From Eubacteriales bacterium (GTDB lineage Bacteria; Bacillota; Clostridia; Peptostreptococcales; Anaerovoracaceae), in contig JAQYMQ010000014.1 in NCBI GenBank assembly GCA_028872475.1, forward strand, positions 1-64,000: a stretch of 64,000 bases of DNA, given 5' to 3'. The notes beneath the pieces were generated by a model, which was not told the DNA's origin, ran no database searches, and was given only the letters and a program-made list of their open reading frames with translations. Positions within the stretch are counted from its first letter, which is position 1, and the number at the start of each line of letters is the position of its first letter. The position numbers and the translations under genes are program-made. Positions 63,467 through 64,000 of this stretch are shown one piece after another.

Positions 63467-64000
63467 ATGAAAAACTTAGATGCAGTTGGCAAAGCATGCC
63501 CACTACCGGTTATTGAAGCAAAACAGGCATTATCAGATCCGTCTACAACTGATGGAATAAATATCAAAGTTGACAATGATACAGCAGTATTTAACCTAGG
63601 AAAACTAGCTACTTCTTTAGGATATACTTCTTCAAACAAAAAGTTAGCTGATAATTTATTTGAAGTAACAATTATGAAAAATGCTGACGCAAGCAACACC
63701 TCTGATGATGAAGAAAGCCAGACAATTCAAGAGACTGTATCGCACAAAAAAATAACTACCATTGTTATCGAAGGCGACGTAATGGGCAAGGGCGATGAAG
63801 TACTTGGCAAAAATCTCCTAAAGGGATTCATTTTCGCGCTAAGCAAACGCGATGTCATGCCTGACAATATAATTTTTTATAACAAAGGCGCCTATGTTTC
63901 ATCTACTGAATCTGAAACTATCGATGACTTAAAATCTATGGAAGCAAGAGGAGTTAATATCATTACTTGTGGTGCTTGCCTTGATTTCTATAAATTAAAA
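63467..64000 (+). CDS. yedF: Selenium-metabolism protein YedF (3' end outside window)
   Basis: The first 178 residues are visible. The N-terminal TusA-like domain has the sulfur/selenium carrier motif GKACPLPVIEAK, and the C-terminal DsrE-like domain reaches ITCGACLDFYK. YedF proteins act as selenium carriers near selD and selenoprotein genes. AGGAGG precedes the ATG. The gene is open at the window edge, so neighbours are unknown. Confidence 0.9.
   Translation, partial: MKNLDAVGKACPLPVIEAKQALSDPSTTDGINIKVDNDTAVFNLGKLATSLGYTSSNKKLADNLFEVTIMKNADASNTSDDEESQTIQETVSHKKITTIVIEGDVMGKGDEVLGKNLLKGFIFALSKRDVMPDNIIFYNKGAYVSSTESETIDDLKSMEARGVNIITCGACLDFYKLK

Noticed and set aside
1..64000. CRISPR array, intact prophage, insertion sequence or rRNA operon
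   Set aside because: No regularly spaced repeats, transposase, integrase, capsid or rRNA sequence was seen in the window.

Overview
The window is an AT-rich, densely packed chromosomal segment from a low-GC Gram-positive anaerobe, most likely a Clostridia-class Bacillota. This rests on the gene orders rimP-nusA-rnpM-ylxQ-infB-rbfA-nrnA-ribF, rpmB-asp23-recG-rsmD-coaD and carD-ispD-ispF-proS, on AGGAGG ribosome binding sites, and on oxygen-sensitive Fe-S proteins (a double-cubane cluster protein and its ATPase), iron alcohol dehydrogenase, ackA and FMN-binding surface proteins. No species is claimed. About 85% of genes are on the minus strand.

Layout. 1-5.1 kb: the end of niaR, a heme/FMN extracytoplasmic redox pair and a divergent AraC regulator. 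5.1-8.4 kb: a four-gene double-cubane cluster operon with a Se/S-carrier-like protein. 8.6-16.7 kb: cysK, an SGNH hydrolase, DUF1836, ridA-ilvA, a cyclophilin, two half-size chromate transporters and proS. 16.8-30 kb: ispF-ispD-carD, rpmF, ackA, tmcAL, coaD, rsmD, recG, asp23, rpmB, a PepD-like lipoprotein, ribF, nrnA and rbfA. 30-35.2 kb: infB, ylxQ, rnpM, nusA and rimP. 35.4-43.4 kb: a small membrane protein, a phosphohexomutase, an exported protein/lipoprotein pair, iron ADH, asnS and two flavodoxin-like reductases. 43.5-47 kb: an HI0933-type flavoprotein, a TauE permease and a YcxB-like protein behind a 44-bp palindrome. 47.1-50.9 kb: a zinc-type ABC operon with an accessory lipoprotein and a divergent Cys-rich microprotein. 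50.9-57.3 kb: a CorC/HlyC protein, an SOS-controlled Y-family polymerase with YolD, a tautomerase and a second FMN/Tp47-like surface protein. 57.4-58.1 kb: tRNA-Ser and an att-like scar. 58.3-64 kb: a LysE exporter, prmC, rho, an ECF S component, a Fic protein, a microprotein and the start of yedF.

The strongest unusual observation is a transcription terminator Rho (59946-61439) whose N-terminus is a Cro/CI (XRE) helix-turn-helix in place of the usual Rho N-terminal domain. Also notable: a 16-bp GTTAG-N6-CTAAC operator over the promoters of both FMN-binding surface-protein genes, 51 kb apart; a lipoprotein that looks like a dead PepD/M20 peptidase; a third, truncated 2-hydroxyacyl-CoA-dehydratase-fold protein in the double-cubane operon; a 44-bp perfect palindrome before the ycxB-like gene; and a duplicated tRNA-Ser 3' end resembling an integration scar. 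All family calls were made by eye from motifs; no database search was run.
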